Origin: Candidatus Dependentiae bacterium | GTDB taxonomy: Bacteria > Babelota > Babeliae > Babelales > RVW-14 | Assembly (NCBI GenBank): GCA_018266175.1 | Contig: JAFEAY010000025.1 | Span: 186,001-250,000, forward strand | DNA length: 64,000 nt | Direction: 5' to 3' | Shown here: positions 15,153-23,364 of the stretch, in pieces | Layout: the number at the start of each line of letters is the position of its first letter | How positions within the stretch are numbered: position 1 is the stretch's first letter | Made by a program: the position numbers and the translations under genes | The notes under the pieces: generated by a model | Seen by the model: the letters and a program-made list of their open reading frames with translations, nothing else | Databases searched by the model: none | Told to the model about the DNA's origin: nothing

Positions 15153-15908
15153 TTACTCAGCGTATCCAGCTTGTTCTAGTTCTTTTGCAAGTTCAGATCC
15201 GCCAGAGCGAACAATTTTTCCTTTTTGAAGGACATGAACAGCGTCTGGGTGCAAGTATTCAAGGATGCGTGGGTAGTGGGTAATTAAAACAAGAGACATT
15301 GATGGATTTTGCCTTTTAATTTCATTGATACCATGGCAAACAATTTTAAGCGCATCGATATCAAGGCCGGAGTCAATTTCGTCAAGAATTGCGATTTTTG
15401 GTTTTAAAACAGCAAGCTGCAAAATTTCAGCACGCTTTTTTTCACCACCAGAAAAGCCTACATTCACAGAGCGGTTGGCAAACTCGGGGTCCATTTTCAG
15501 TAATGTTAACTGCTCCAAAAGCATAAGGTTGAACTCTTTGATGCGTAATTGCTTATCCGTTCCATCGTACAAAGCGTTGTATGCTTGGCGTAAAAAGTCT
15601 TTGTAAGGAATGCCATCAATTTCATGAGGGTGTTGCATAGCCAAAAATAAGCCCAATTTTGCACGTTTATCGGGCGACAGCTCATTGAGAAGCTCGTTAT
15701 TAAAAGTTATCTGTCCGCCTGTAATTTCATAGCGAGGGTGGCCCATGGTGGTGTATGCAAGAGAGCTCTTGCCTGAACCATTGGGTCCCATGATTGCATG
15801 AACTTGACCAGGATTAACAGTCAAAGAGATGCCATTTAAAACGTGCTTGTCTTCGACGGTAACGTGAAGATCATTAATTTTCAAAATATTTTCTGTATTA
15901 GTTGCCAT
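15153..15908 (-). CDS. sufC: Fe-S cluster assembly ATPase SufC
   Basis: 251-residue ABC ATPase of the SUF system, which with SufB and SufD assembles iron-sulfur clusters in the cytoplasm. Walker A is GPNGSGKSS, the signature is VGFSGGEKKRAEI, Walker B is IAILDEIDSGLDIDAL and the H-loop is LITHYPR. The Q-loop region AMQHPHEIDGIPYKDFLR is typical of SufC rather than transport ATPases. Length is standard. No sufB, sufD or sufS is next to it in this window, so it stands alone here; the partners may be elsewhere in the genome. Flanked by an inverted repeat downstream and a structured intergenic region upstream. Confidence 0.93.
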   Translation of the reverse strand: MATNTENILKINDLHVTVEDKHVLNGISLTVNPGQVHAIMGPNGSGKSSLAYTTMGHPRYEITGGQITFNNELLNELSPDKRAKLGLFLAMQHPHEIDGIPYKDFLRQAYNALYDGTDKQLRIKEFNLMLLEQLTLLKMDPEFANRSVNVGFSGGEKKRAEILQLAVLKPKIAILDEIDSGLDIDALKIVCHGINEIKRQNPSMSLVLITHYPRILEYLHPDAVHVLQKGKIVRSGGSELAKELEQAGYAE

Positions 15909-16023
15909 GTGACTTTTCTTAAAAATGGTTATGAAATCTAATTTCTATCTTAGTTTGTTCTGTTAAAAACAGCTGTTCTTTAGTATAAAAGGGTGCTAAA
16001 AGTTTGCAACCGCAAAAGAAAAA

Positions 16024-16108
16024 GCGCGTTCGTTGACCGCTTCTCATTTTTCGGGTCGCCGTGAAGGCCATCCTGAAGTGAAAGAGCGGATTTTAGCAAC
16101 GAACGCAC
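16024..16108. other. Inverted-repeat intergenic element, candidate structured RNA or mobile repeat
   Basis: GCGTTCGTTG at 16026-16035 pairs exactly with CAACGAACGC at 16097-16106. Inside, CCGCT (16037-16041) pairs with AGCGG (16085-16089), giving a long hairpin-like fold with a GC-rich centre. It lies between the glycine-zipper lipoprotein and sufC, both minus strand, and is richer in G and C than its surroundings. No known RNA family recognised. Confidence 0.45.
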
Positions 16109-16133
16109 AACTTGTTTTTAGGGTTATTTTTGC

Positions 16134-16379
16134 TTAGTCGCGATAGTCACGATCATCCCGCATGCTGTTGCCAATAAGCCCACCACCAACACCACCAATA
16201 ATGCCGCCAGCAACAGCGCCACCGGTGCCACCTGTTGCAGCGCCAATTGCTATGCCGGTTCCAGCGCCAATAAGAGCACCAGCTGCAGTCTTTTCTTGTT
16301 TAGTGCATGATGACATCAAAGCAGCGCAGCCTAGTACAAAACTAATGATTAAAAATTTTAGAATATTACTCGTATCCAT
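16134..16379 (-). CDS. Glycine-zipper lipoprotein, small
   Basis: 81 residues. The signal peptide ends in a lipobox-like LMSSC, so Cys25 is likely lipidated. The mature part is a glycine zipper (AGALIGAGTGIAIGAATGG and continuing GxxxG repeats) as in 17-kDa antigen/OmpA-like or SlyB-type lipoproteins, followed by a short charged end DDRDYRD. Expected in the inner leaflet of the outer membrane or periplasm. It neighbours a second glycine-zipper lipoprotein at 16587-17093. Confidence 0.8.
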   Translation of the reverse strand: MDTSNILKFLIISFVLGCAALMSSCTKQEKTAAGALIGAGTGIAIGAATGGTGGAVAGGIIGGVGGGLIGNSMRDDRDYRD

Positions 16380-16526
16380 AAATTCCCCTTTTTTAGCAAG
16401 ATAATCAGAGATATTCCCCGTTCTCTGGTTATCTTGATTTTAATTTAATTTTCACATTGAAATAAATAGTTTTAATAAAATTTATTAGATAGTAAGGTAT
16501 TATATAAAAGTATTATTTTTATTAAT

Positions 16527-16555
16527 CAAAAAAAGACCCTCTAAAAAGAGGGTCT
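16527..16555 (-). terminator. Intrinsic terminator of the 16587-17093 lipoprotein
   Basis: Arms AGACCCTCT/AGAGGGTCT at 16534-16542 and 16547-16555 with a 4-base loop. On the minus strand they are followed by a run of T (bases 16533-16527). Confidence 0.85.
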
Positions 16556-16586
16556 AACAAGTAAAAAATCGAATGAAAATTTTGAG

Positions 16587-17093
16587 TTATCGAGAGCTTA
16601 ACAGCACTTTGCCTCGACAGTATGGGCAGTAGCGATATGACGAATCAGGTGTAAACGAGGTTGCACAGGAGCGGCAAAATTTTTCTCGGCCCAGGTCATC
16701 GCCACAGCTTGGACAGGATTGTGCACCGAGAATATTGATTTTTTTCTGGCATGAAAAACACCATTTCTTAAGGTTTTCACGCAGGTTTTGATTTTCTGCT
16801 TGAAGCTCAGCGAACATTCTTTTTGCACGTTGTGCATTGCGTGCACGTTGCTCTTGTTCTTCTTCTTTATCAGCAGCTCGTCCAACCTCTCGACCAAACA
16901 CGTTCCCGATGAGTGCGCCAACAAGCGTGCCGGTGCCTTTATCGTTTCTACCAGCAACAGCGTTACCAATAAGCGCTCCTGCTCCAGCGCCAACCGCGCC
17001 AGCAGAACCTTCGTGCTTACCGCAGCCACTTACTAGCGAACCAAGAAAAGTGACCATAATGAGGGGTAGTACAGCATTATATTTTGCGTGCAT
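16587..17093 (-). CDS. Lipoprotein with glycine zipper, coiled coil and zinc-ribbon tail
   Basis: 168 residues. The signal peptide ends LVSGC (lipobox). A glycine-zipper segment follows (GAVGAGAGALIGNAV, GTLVGALIGNVFG), then a charged coiled coil (KEEEQEQRARNAQRAKR, ENQNLRENLKK). The last 60 residues contain four C-x2-C knuckles (CFSC, CPSC, CRSC, CPYC), i.e. two double zinc ribbons. Zinc ribbons of this kind are usually cytoplasmic, so finding them behind a lipobox is odd. ATG 17093 is chosen because AAGG lies 5 bases upstream; a TTG at 17111 is in frame but unlikely. Function unknown. Confidence 0.75.
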   Translation of the reverse strand: MHAKYNAVLPLIMVTFLGSLVSGCGKHEGSAGAVGAGAGALIGNAVAGRNDKGTGTLVGALIGNVFGREVGRAADKEEEQEQRARNAQRAKRMFAELQAENQNLRENLKKWCFSCQKKINILGAQSCPSCGDDLGREKFCRSCATSFTPDSSYRYCPYCRGKVLLSSR

Positions 17094-17194
17094 ATGAACC
17101 TTCAATAACAAGAATAAGTGAGACAGAAATAGGTTACGACTCCAGCTTATAAAAAGTATGGAAGATGTTGCAAAAAAAGCAATTGGGTTAGGAA

Positions 17195-17965
17195 TTAGAT
17201 AACTTCAAGCTCTTTTTGGGAGATCCAGCCAATGGTTCCACGAGTTGTGATTTTGTAAAAATCATCAGTTTTCTTGAAAATTCGTACCTCGTCAGCTTGT
17301 GAAACTTCTCCCAAGGTTTTATAGGTATCACCAGGTCCGGCTCGAAGCGTCCCCTGTTTTGCTACCACAACGCCGTATTGACGGAAGTTAATACCATACT
17401 TTAGGGTCAACATGCTCGCAGCTAGTGCCAGAAAAGAGAATAGGCAAGCAATAACAAAAGCTCGTCCTTTCCGGTGAAGGTAGTGCAGATACAAAAATAA
17501 GAAGAGCCACATCAAAAGAACTGCAAGCTGTAACCAGAGCAACGGAATAGCTTTGATCAATGAAAGAGCTTCATTTGAAAGACATTCAGAGGCCTTTTTT
17601 ATGCCAGATATTTTTTTACCTGAAGCATCTGGTACAAGTTCTTTTTTAACAAGAGCAATATTTTTAATAAGTTCATCTCTGCCAGAGATTCCCCAGTTAT
17701 ACTCAGCTTTGCGCCAGTACAAAAGAGCATAACCAAACTTTTTAAGCTTGTATGCACAGTTTCCCATATTATAAAAAAGTTGAGGTGTTTTGTGTAAGAT
17801 TTGCTCATATTGCTTTAAAGCTTCAGTATAATCACCTTTTTTATACAGCTCGTTTCCATACAAAAAAACTTCCTGAGGGTTTTGATGTTCAGCTTTAACG
17901 GATAAGCCGCTTGCTGTAAGGCATAAGAGAAAGGCAAGTACTCGATTGAACTTTATCATGCTCAT
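17195..17965 (-). CDS. batE: BatE-like TPR/SH3 protein
   Basis: 256 residues, last gene of the Bat operon, 7 bases after batD. Signal peptide ends SVKA. Residues about 30-80 form TPR units (FLYGNELYKKGDYTEALKQY, LFYNMGNCAYKLKKFGYALL). Two transmembrane helices lie near residues 135-190, and the C-terminus is a bacterial SH3 domain (GTLRAGPGDTYKTLGEVSQ ... GWISQKELEVI). This TPR-TM-SH3 order is that of BatE. Bat proteins are linked to aerotolerance or envelope stress and work as a membrane complex; the exact activity is not settled. Confidence 0.8.
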   Translation of the reverse strand: MSMIKFNRVLAFLLCLTASGLSVKAEHQNPQEVFLYGNELYKKGDYTEALKQYEQILHKTPQLFYNMGNCAYKLKKFGYALLYWRKAEYNWGISGRDELIKNIALVKKELVPDASGKKISGIKKASECLSNEALSLIKAIPLLWLQLAVLLMWLFLFLYLHYLHRKGRAFVIACLFSFLALAASMLTLKYGINFRQYGVVVAKQGTLRAGPGDTYKTLGEVSQADEVRIFKKTDDFYKITTRGTIGWISQKELEVI

Positions 17966-17972
17966 GTGTCCT

Positions 17973-19805
17973 TTATTTTCCTAAGAAAATAATCCAATAT
18001 TTTCCTCGTTTGAGTAGACTGCGTAACTCTGCAAGATTTTTTGTCTGTGTAACAAAATGTAAGCCTGCGCATTCATTTAAGTAATCCATAAATTCTTGAA
18101 TTTTTTCTCCAGGAATTTCATCGTCTTCTAATTTTTGCATTACCCAGTCGTGTGTTATAAAACTTGCCGGCACATCAAATTTTGTTGCCAAAAATGAAAG
18201 CAGGAGTTGATATAACCCTTGTACTGAATCTTTTTTGATCATGATATCAATTCGTTGATCAAACTCATCAAGCTGTTTTTTTGCAGAAACACGAAAAATA
18301 CGATAATACCATTTTCGTAAAAATGGAAGCATTGATTTACTGAGCAGGATAGTTGGAAGAAAGAGAAGGATGATAAAGAGCCACCACGGTAAAGATGGAG
18401 CTGCCTTTTTATTAATTCCTCCATCTTCTTGAATAAAGTGAATCTCTTTTTCAAGAGGTCTATTCTTCTTTTCTGCGGTAATTTCTTTTTCTTGATCATC
18501 TTGATCAATCAATTCTTTTATTTTTGCCTTGTGTGGTTTTGTTTGTGTCAAAGGCATGACTGATATTGCCAATGGCTTGCTCTGAAGATTTCTATAGCTA
18601 CCAGATGCGGTGTCAAAAAAAGTGAATGTTTGGGCTGGAATTTCCCAGTTCCCTGCAGTTGGAATTTGAATAACGTATTCAAATGTTTTCTTGCCTAGAA
18701 TAAAATCTTGCGACCAATCTTCTTGTACTGAATTTTTTGATTCGTAATGCTTAAACCCTCGTGGTAAGTTTAAAGTTGGTGCGGTCACTTGGTCAAAGTT
18801 CCCTTTACCTTCAACAATGAGCTGAAAGAGCAACGCCTCATTTGCTTGAGCTTCGGTTTTATTGAGCGTTGCATTAAGGGTCGTAAACTCTCCAACGCCA
18901 TTTACTTTTCCTTTGTGAGCAGGAAGCGGATCAACTGATATAGTTATGTCATTTGACATTGCTGTGCGCTGCTCAGCGCGAGCAGGAAAGAAATCATCAA
19001 AAAAAGTATGATCAAAAAAGTCACGCGCTTTGTGCCGTTGTGCTCGCACTACGCACTGTACCATTAATGGATCAATTTTCATTTCACCCGCTTGTAAGGG
19101 GGTAAGGACAATTTTTTTTTCGATGACGTCGTAAACTTTATTATCGCGAGTTTCTTGACGCGTTTTTGCTTGCATAACTTCTTTGTGTAAAAAATTAGTA
19201 AATGTTGGAGATGCAAGTTCGGTTTTTAAGATAGGTCCACGAGTGTAAATTGAGGCGATTACTTCAACTGGTTCACCAACAACAACACGCTTTTTACTCG
19301 GTTTTAATTCGCAAAAAAGTTCAATAGATTGATCTTGATTTCCTTTGCGATTTGGTGATTGATATCCGGCTGGGCGTTTAATTACTTGAATTGATAGTGT
19401 GTCAGAAGAAAAATCTTGTCCGCGTTTATTTTTTATAGTTGCAGGGCCAAGAGTAAAAATTCCTTCGTTGTGCGGAATAAGCGTATACTTATAAGTGTGC
19501 TCAATTGATTGTTGCCCATTGATGAGCGTAATATTTGATGAGCGCATAGTACTTGCAACGCTAAAGCTGTTGATGCCAGCAATTGAAAGATCTTGAGCTT
19601 GTTGACCAATATCACGTACGATTGCCTGTAGGATAAACGATTCACCAACAAACGCCGTTGGTTCAATATTGCCGGTTGCGGATTTTTTAATCTGTTCAAT
19701 ATTCTTTACATCAAGCGAAATACTTTGAGCGATAATAGTGTTACTTACTCCTCCAATTAAGAGAAGGAAAATAAGCATAATTTTTTTAATGATTGTGTGA
19801 CTCAT
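17973..19805 (-). CDS. batD: BatD family membrane protein
   Basis: 610 residues. The signal peptide ends TIIAQ. The large periplasmic part consists of beta-sandwich segments typical of BatD/DUF11-like domains (AFVGESFILQAIVRD, VVVGEPVEVIASIYTRGP, LPRGFKHYESKN). One transmembrane helix near residue 470 (PWWLFIILLFLPTILLS) precedes a cytoplasmic helical tail. Part of the batABCDE gene order. BatD is thought to hold the VWA proteins BatA and BatB in a periplasm-facing complex. Confidence 0.85.
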   Translation of the reverse strand: MSHTIIKKIMLIFLLLIGGVSNTIIAQSISLDVKNIEQIKKSATGNIEPTAFVGESFILQAIVRDIGQQAQDLSIAGINSFSVASTMRSSNITLINGQQSIEHTYKYTLIPHNEGIFTLGPATIKNKRGQDFSSDTLSIQVIKRPAGYQSPNRKGNQDQSIELFCELKPSKKRVVVGEPVEVIASIYTRGPILKTELASPTFTNFLHKEVMQAKTRQETRDNKVYDVIEKKIVLTPLQAGEMKIDPLMVQCVVRAQRHKARDFFDHTFFDDFFPARAEQRTAMSNDITISVDPLPAHKGKVNGVGEFTTLNATLNKTEAQANEALLFQLIVEGKGNFDQVTAPTLNLPRGFKHYESKNSVQEDWSQDFILGKKTFEYVIQIPTAGNWEIPAQTFTFFDTASGSYRNLQSKPLAISVMPLTQTKPHKAKIKELIDQDDQEKEITAEKKNRPLEKEIHFIQEDGGINKKAAPSLPWWLFIILLFLPTILLSKSMLPFLRKWYYRIFRVSAKKQLDEFDQRIDIMIKKDSVQGLYQLLLSFLATKFDVPASFITHDWVMQKLEDDEIPGEKIQEFMDYLNECAGLHFVTQTKNLAELRSLLKRGKYWIIFLGK

Positions 19806-19840
19806 GGAGTTTCCCCTTGCAAAACCATTTTTCGTTCAGC

Positions 19841-21115
19841 TTACCATGGCTTTTGCATATTCCCAACAGGAGGTTTTTGTCCTTTGGTTTTTTGCATGAT
19901 CATATGCTTTTGTAATTTTGATTCGTCGGTGTCCAGGTTATCAAGGATAGCTCGGAATACTCTTTTTTCGGTTCCGTCTTCTTGAGCCGCTGATCCAGCA
20001 ACTTCTTCGTACTCGGTATCGGTTTCTTGTTTTTCATCTTCGGGCTGAGTACCTTGAGATGGTGTTTGTTGTTTATCCTTTTGATTATTTTTAGGTTGTT
20101 CATCATGGTTAACATTATTTTTATCGTTTTCTTCTTGATCGTTTTTTCCTGGATCATCTTCCCCGTTTTGCTCGGGTTGATTGTGGTTTTGAGAAGAATC
20201 TTTTTCTCGACCTTGCTCTGGTTTACGTTCCTTGCTGTCTTGTTCACCTTGTTGTTTGTCGTCTTTTTCGGATGACTTATTTTGGTCTTGGGTGTCATTG
20301 TTGTTATTTTTATTTTTCTCTTCTTTATCTTTTTTATTTTCAGATGACTTTTTTTGATCATCTTTTGTGCCGTCTTTTTTATCGTTAGACTCACTGTTTT
20401 GGTCTTGTGAATCTTCTTTCTCACTCTGGTCTTTGCCTGATTTTTGATCTTTTTTATCACCGTTTTTATCTTTTTTGTCGCTATCTTTGTTTTGCTTGTC
20501 TTGATCTTTATTGTCTTTGTTATTCTGATCTTTATCTTGGTTATTATCGTCTGGATTATTCTCAGAGTTTTCTTGTTCTTGTTGTTTCTTTTTTTTCAAA
20601 ATTTTACGCAATAATTTTTCAGCTTCTTTTTTATTCGTTATCGCTTTTTCATTTTTTTCATTAATCTCAAGCGTAGAATTGTATTCTTTGATTGCGTTGC
20701 TTACAAGGCTTGCTGCTTGGTCAAGAATTTTGACATCAACCTCTTGCTCAGGTGATTCCCAATTTTCAGGCATAATACTGAGCGCATTTTTGTACAAACA
20801 TGTTGCTAAATTAAAATGCGCTTGTTCTTTAAAGCCAAGGTTTGTTGCATACAAAACTGCACGTTCAAAATTATTTTTTGCTTCATCAAATTGCTTGTTT
20901 TTATACAAAGCAACGCCAAGGCTGTAGTTGATATAAGGATTTTTAGGATCGTGTACAAGTTGATCTTCAAGTTTTTTAATGGGGTTTACCGGTTGCTTTG
21001 GTTTATCGCTTGTAAAAAAGCTACTCCAGCTGAACGCTTGAACAGATTTGTTGCTGATAACAAGACTTATTCCAATGAATCCAAGAATTTGAAGAAATTT
21101 ATTGTTTATTTTCAT
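19841..21115 (-). CDS. batC: BatC-like TPR protein with long charged disordered tail
   Basis: 424 residues. Signal peptide ends SVQA. Residues about 45-160 contain TPR repeats (PYINYSLGVALYKNKQFDEA and HFNLATCLYKNAL). The next 200 residues are almost only Lys, Asp, Glu, Asn and Gln, with many KD/NK repeats, and should be disordered. The end is more ordered (FRAILDNLDTDESKLQKHM) and finishes PPVGNMQKPW, as BatC proteins often do. Its place between batB and batD supports the call. The long charged segment differs in length from family members and may vary between strains. Confidence 0.82.
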   Translation of the reverse strand: MKINNKFLQILGFIGISLVISNKSVQAFSWSSFFTSDKPKQPVNPIKKLEDQLVHDPKNPYINYSLGVALYKNKQFDEAKNNFERAVLYATNLGFKEQAHFNLATCLYKNALSIMPENWESPEQEVDVKILDQAASLVSNAIKEYNSTLEINEKNEKAITNKKEAEKLLRKILKKKKQQEQENSENNPDDNNQDKDQNNKDNKDQDKQNKDSDKKDKNGDKKDQKSGKDQSEKEDSQDQNSESNDKKDGTKDDQKKSSENKKDKEEKNKNNNNDTQDQNKSSEKDDKQQGEQDSKERKPEQGREKDSSQNHNQPEQNGEDDPGKNDQEENDKNNVNHDEQPKNNQKDKQQTPSQGTQPEDEKQETDTEYEEVAGSAAQEDGTEKRVFRAILDNLDTDESKLQKHMIMQKTKGQKPPVGNMQKPW

Positions 21116-21127
21116 AAGCTCTTTTCC

Positions 21128-22132
21128 TTACAAGATCCATTCGAGCGCTAAAAGTGCTGTCGCAATACCAAGAAACCAAGGGTAATGGTCCTCATATAAT
21201 GATAATTTTTTATCAGTGAATTGCTCTTTTTCAAATTTTTTAATTAATCCAACCAGTGAGTCAAGATCGTCATCTTGATATTCTGCTTTAAAGTAGTTTC
21301 CCTGGAGTGTTTTACAAATATCTTTGAGCATTGTCTCGTTGAGTGCAGAAAGTTGAACATTTCCCTGTCCATCCATTTCATGTCCAACTTGCTTGCCCAT
21401 TGAGTCTACAATTGGAATTGGAGCTCCTTGTTTTGTTCCAACACCAAGTGCGAAAAGTGTTACCTGATCTTGAATTGCTCGTTGTTTTGCTTCATTGATA
21501 TTGAGTGAAAAGTCTTCACCGTCTGTTATCAATAATATTAATTTATTTTTACGTTCGGGAGCGTTTGCAAAAACATCAACAGCCCTATTTAATGCTGAGC
21601 CGATAGAGGTTGTTCCTGATGATATAGCTTCTGCATCAACATTTTCTAGAAACATTAAAAAAGCGGCTCGATCTGCGGTTAAAGGGCATTGAACAAATGC
21701 AGACCCTGAAAAGAGAATAAGTCCCAGGCGCTCAACGGTGAGTTTATCAAGTAAACTTCTTATTTTAAGTTTTGAAAATTCAAGTCGATTTGGCCTCATA
21801 TCTTGAGCAAGCATACTGCGTGATACGTCAAGAAGTACCATTAAGTCACGGCCTTCTTGCACAATTATTTGTTCCTTCTTGCCCCATTGAGGTTGCATGA
21901 GTGCAATAAAGAGGAAAATAAGAGAAAGACTTAAACAGCATGCCTTAAGTAATTGTTTTGTGCGCGAAAAATGAGGAAAAATAATCGAATGCAATGTGCG
22001 ATGAGTAAGTTGCGTAAACGTCTTACTGATGCGACGATAGTTTCTGATTGTAAGACCTATGAGCAGCAAGAATAGTGGTAAAAAAATAAGTCGTCCGCTA
22101 CCACTAAAATGTATTCCAAATAAATCACTCAT
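21128..22132 (-). CDS. batB: BatB, von Willebrand factor A membrane protein
   Basis: 334 residues. Two N-terminal transmembrane helices (residues about 10-30 and 60-80) and one at the C-terminus frame a VWA domain. The metal site MIDAS is complete: DVSRSM near residue 98, then conserved Thr in SSGTTSIGSAL and Asp in LITDGEDFS. Its ATG follows directly on the batA stop (TAA then ATG), so the two are translationally coupled. Acts at the inner membrane with BatA. Confidence 0.9.
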   Translation of the reverse strand: MSDLFGIHFSGSGRLIFLPLFLLLIGLTIRNYRRISKTFTQLTHRTLHSIIFPHFSRTKQLLKACCLSLSLIFLFIALMQPQWGKKEQIIVQEGRDLMVLLDVSRSMLAQDMRPNRLEFSKLKIRSLLDKLTVERLGLILFSGSAFVQCPLTADRAAFLMFLENVDAEAISSGTTSIGSALNRAVDVFANAPERKNKLILLITDGEDFSLNINEAKQRAIQDQVTLFALGVGTKQGAPIPIVDSMGKQVGHEMDGQGNVQLSALNETMLKDICKTLQGNYFKAEYQDDDLDSLVGLIKKFEKEQFTDKKLSLYEDHYPWFLGIATALLALEWIL

Positions 22133-23131
22133 TTACCAAACTCCTCGCCACAACCAAAGTTTAAGTATTAACTCAATTCCAATGAGCGCTAAAACAAACC
22201 AAATAAAGGTAATAAAGGCCTCATAATAGTGATGGAAAAGATTTGTTTCATATTCAGTTTTTTCAAGCCGGTCAATAGTGCTGTACACATCGTGCATTTC
22301 TTGTGCGTTTTGTGCTCGGAAAAATTTACCACCAGTTGCTGCTGCAATACTTTTAAGCAGCTCTGCATTGATAGGAGAATACATTTGTTGTAATGCACCA
22401 CCAAGCATTGGGTGTACAAAAAATCCGCCTTGCTCATTGCCAATTCCAATAGTGTAGACTTTTATGCCAAACTGTTTTGCAAGTTCCATAGCGGTTTGAA
22501 CATCAATTTTTTCAGGAGGTGTTGGAGCTCCGTCGGTGAGTAAAATTATTATTTTACTTTGAGATTTAGAGTTTTTAAGTCGATTCACTGCTGTTGCAAG
22601 TCCAGTACCAAGCCAGGTTCCGGAAGAGTCAATCATGCGTAATTTTAGCCCACCAACAATTTCTTTTAAAATACTTTTATCAAGTGTTAATGGGCAGCAA
22701 GAGACCGCTTCTCTACCAAAAATAACAACGCCGATCGGGTCATTGCTTCTTTTTTCAATAAACCGAATTGCCTCTTGTTTTGCAACTTCAATCCGAGGGC
22801 GTCGGTCGCGAAGGTCATCAAAGAATCCCATACTTTCAGAAACGTCAACAGCAAGCACTATATCGATGCCTTCAACATTTACTTTTGAGCGTTCATCAAC
22901 CCACTGGGGCCTTGTTGTTAAAAAAATGAGTCCAAGTAAGGCTGCTGCTCTCAATGCAAATAAAATATGCTTGTGATAAGCAATTGTAGAAAGCTTTTCG
23001 TGTATAATTTTACCTGTTAAAGGGTAGCGATAGATTGGTGAACGGTATAAGAACCAGCGATAAAGTACAATCAGCATAAACGCTGGAATAAGCCCGTACA
23101 AAAGTTCAAAATAAGCACAACGCAATAACAT
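22133..23131 (-). CDS. batA: BatA, von Willebrand factor A membrane protein
   Basis: 332 residues, first gene of the Bat operon. Transmembrane helices near residues 8-27 and 55-72 and at the C-terminus frame a VWA domain with MIDAS DVSESM, GTWLGTGLATAV and LLTDGAPTPP. VWA domains bind protein partners through a metal ion. In many bacteria a moxR ATPase and a DUF58 gene precede batA; here neither is adjacent, and the upstream neighbour is plsC. The gene is preceded by a GC-richer repeat element at 23191-23290. Confidence 0.9.
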   Translation of the reverse strand: MLLRCAYFELLYGLIPAFMLIVLYRWFLYRSPIYRYPLTGKIIHEKLSTIAYHKHILFALRAAALLGLIFLTTRPQWVDERSKVNVEGIDIVLAVDVSESMGFFDDLRDRRPRIEVAKQEAIRFIEKRSNDPIGVVIFGREAVSCCPLTLDKSILKEIVGGLKLRMIDSSGTWLGTGLATAVNRLKNSKSQSKIIILLTDGAPTPPEKIDVQTAMELAKQFGIKVYTIGIGNEQGGFFVHPMLGGALQQMYSPINAELLKSIAAATGGKFFRAQNAQEMHDVYSTIDRLEKTEYETNLFHHYYEAFITFIWFVLALIGIELILKLWLWRGVW

Positions 23132-23190
23132 GGTTTTCCCATCAACTCAACAAAGAGATCACAGTTAATAAAACTTGTAAAATCAGAAAA

Positions 23191-23290
23191 CCCGCTCGTC
23201 CTGCCTGCCTCGCCATAGCTTTATGCGACGGCGGGAGTGCTCGTCGAAGCTTGAGCACGATGAGTGTATCGAGGGATATGAGTGGGCCTC
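23191..23290. repeat. GC-rich intergenic palindromic repeat element
   Basis: A 100-base stretch clearly richer in G+C than its surroundings, between plsC and batA. Its ends CCCGCTCGT and ATGAGTGGG are an imperfect inverted repeat. Inside are a second partial hairpin (TCGCCATAGC ... TGCGACGGCG) and the block CTCGTCGAAGCTTGAGCACG. The style is that of dispersed intergenic repeats (REP- or RPE-like). Only one copy is in this window, so its repeat nature is inferred. Confidence 0.45.
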
Positions 23291-23364
23291 TGTTCTAAAA
23301 TTTACTCCGACATGTTCGAATTATCAAGAGCGTCTTAAAAATCACCTGAGTCAAGAGTTGATTT

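Noticed and set aside
14809-15228. 139-codon open frame over the transposase remnant and the end of sufC
   Set aside because: It runs in a different frame from the recognisable transposase pieces and into the sufC antisense, so it is a chance frame.
19900-20460. Lys/Thr-rich frame in the batC tail
   Set aside because: Shadow of the low-complexity batC coding sequence in another frame.
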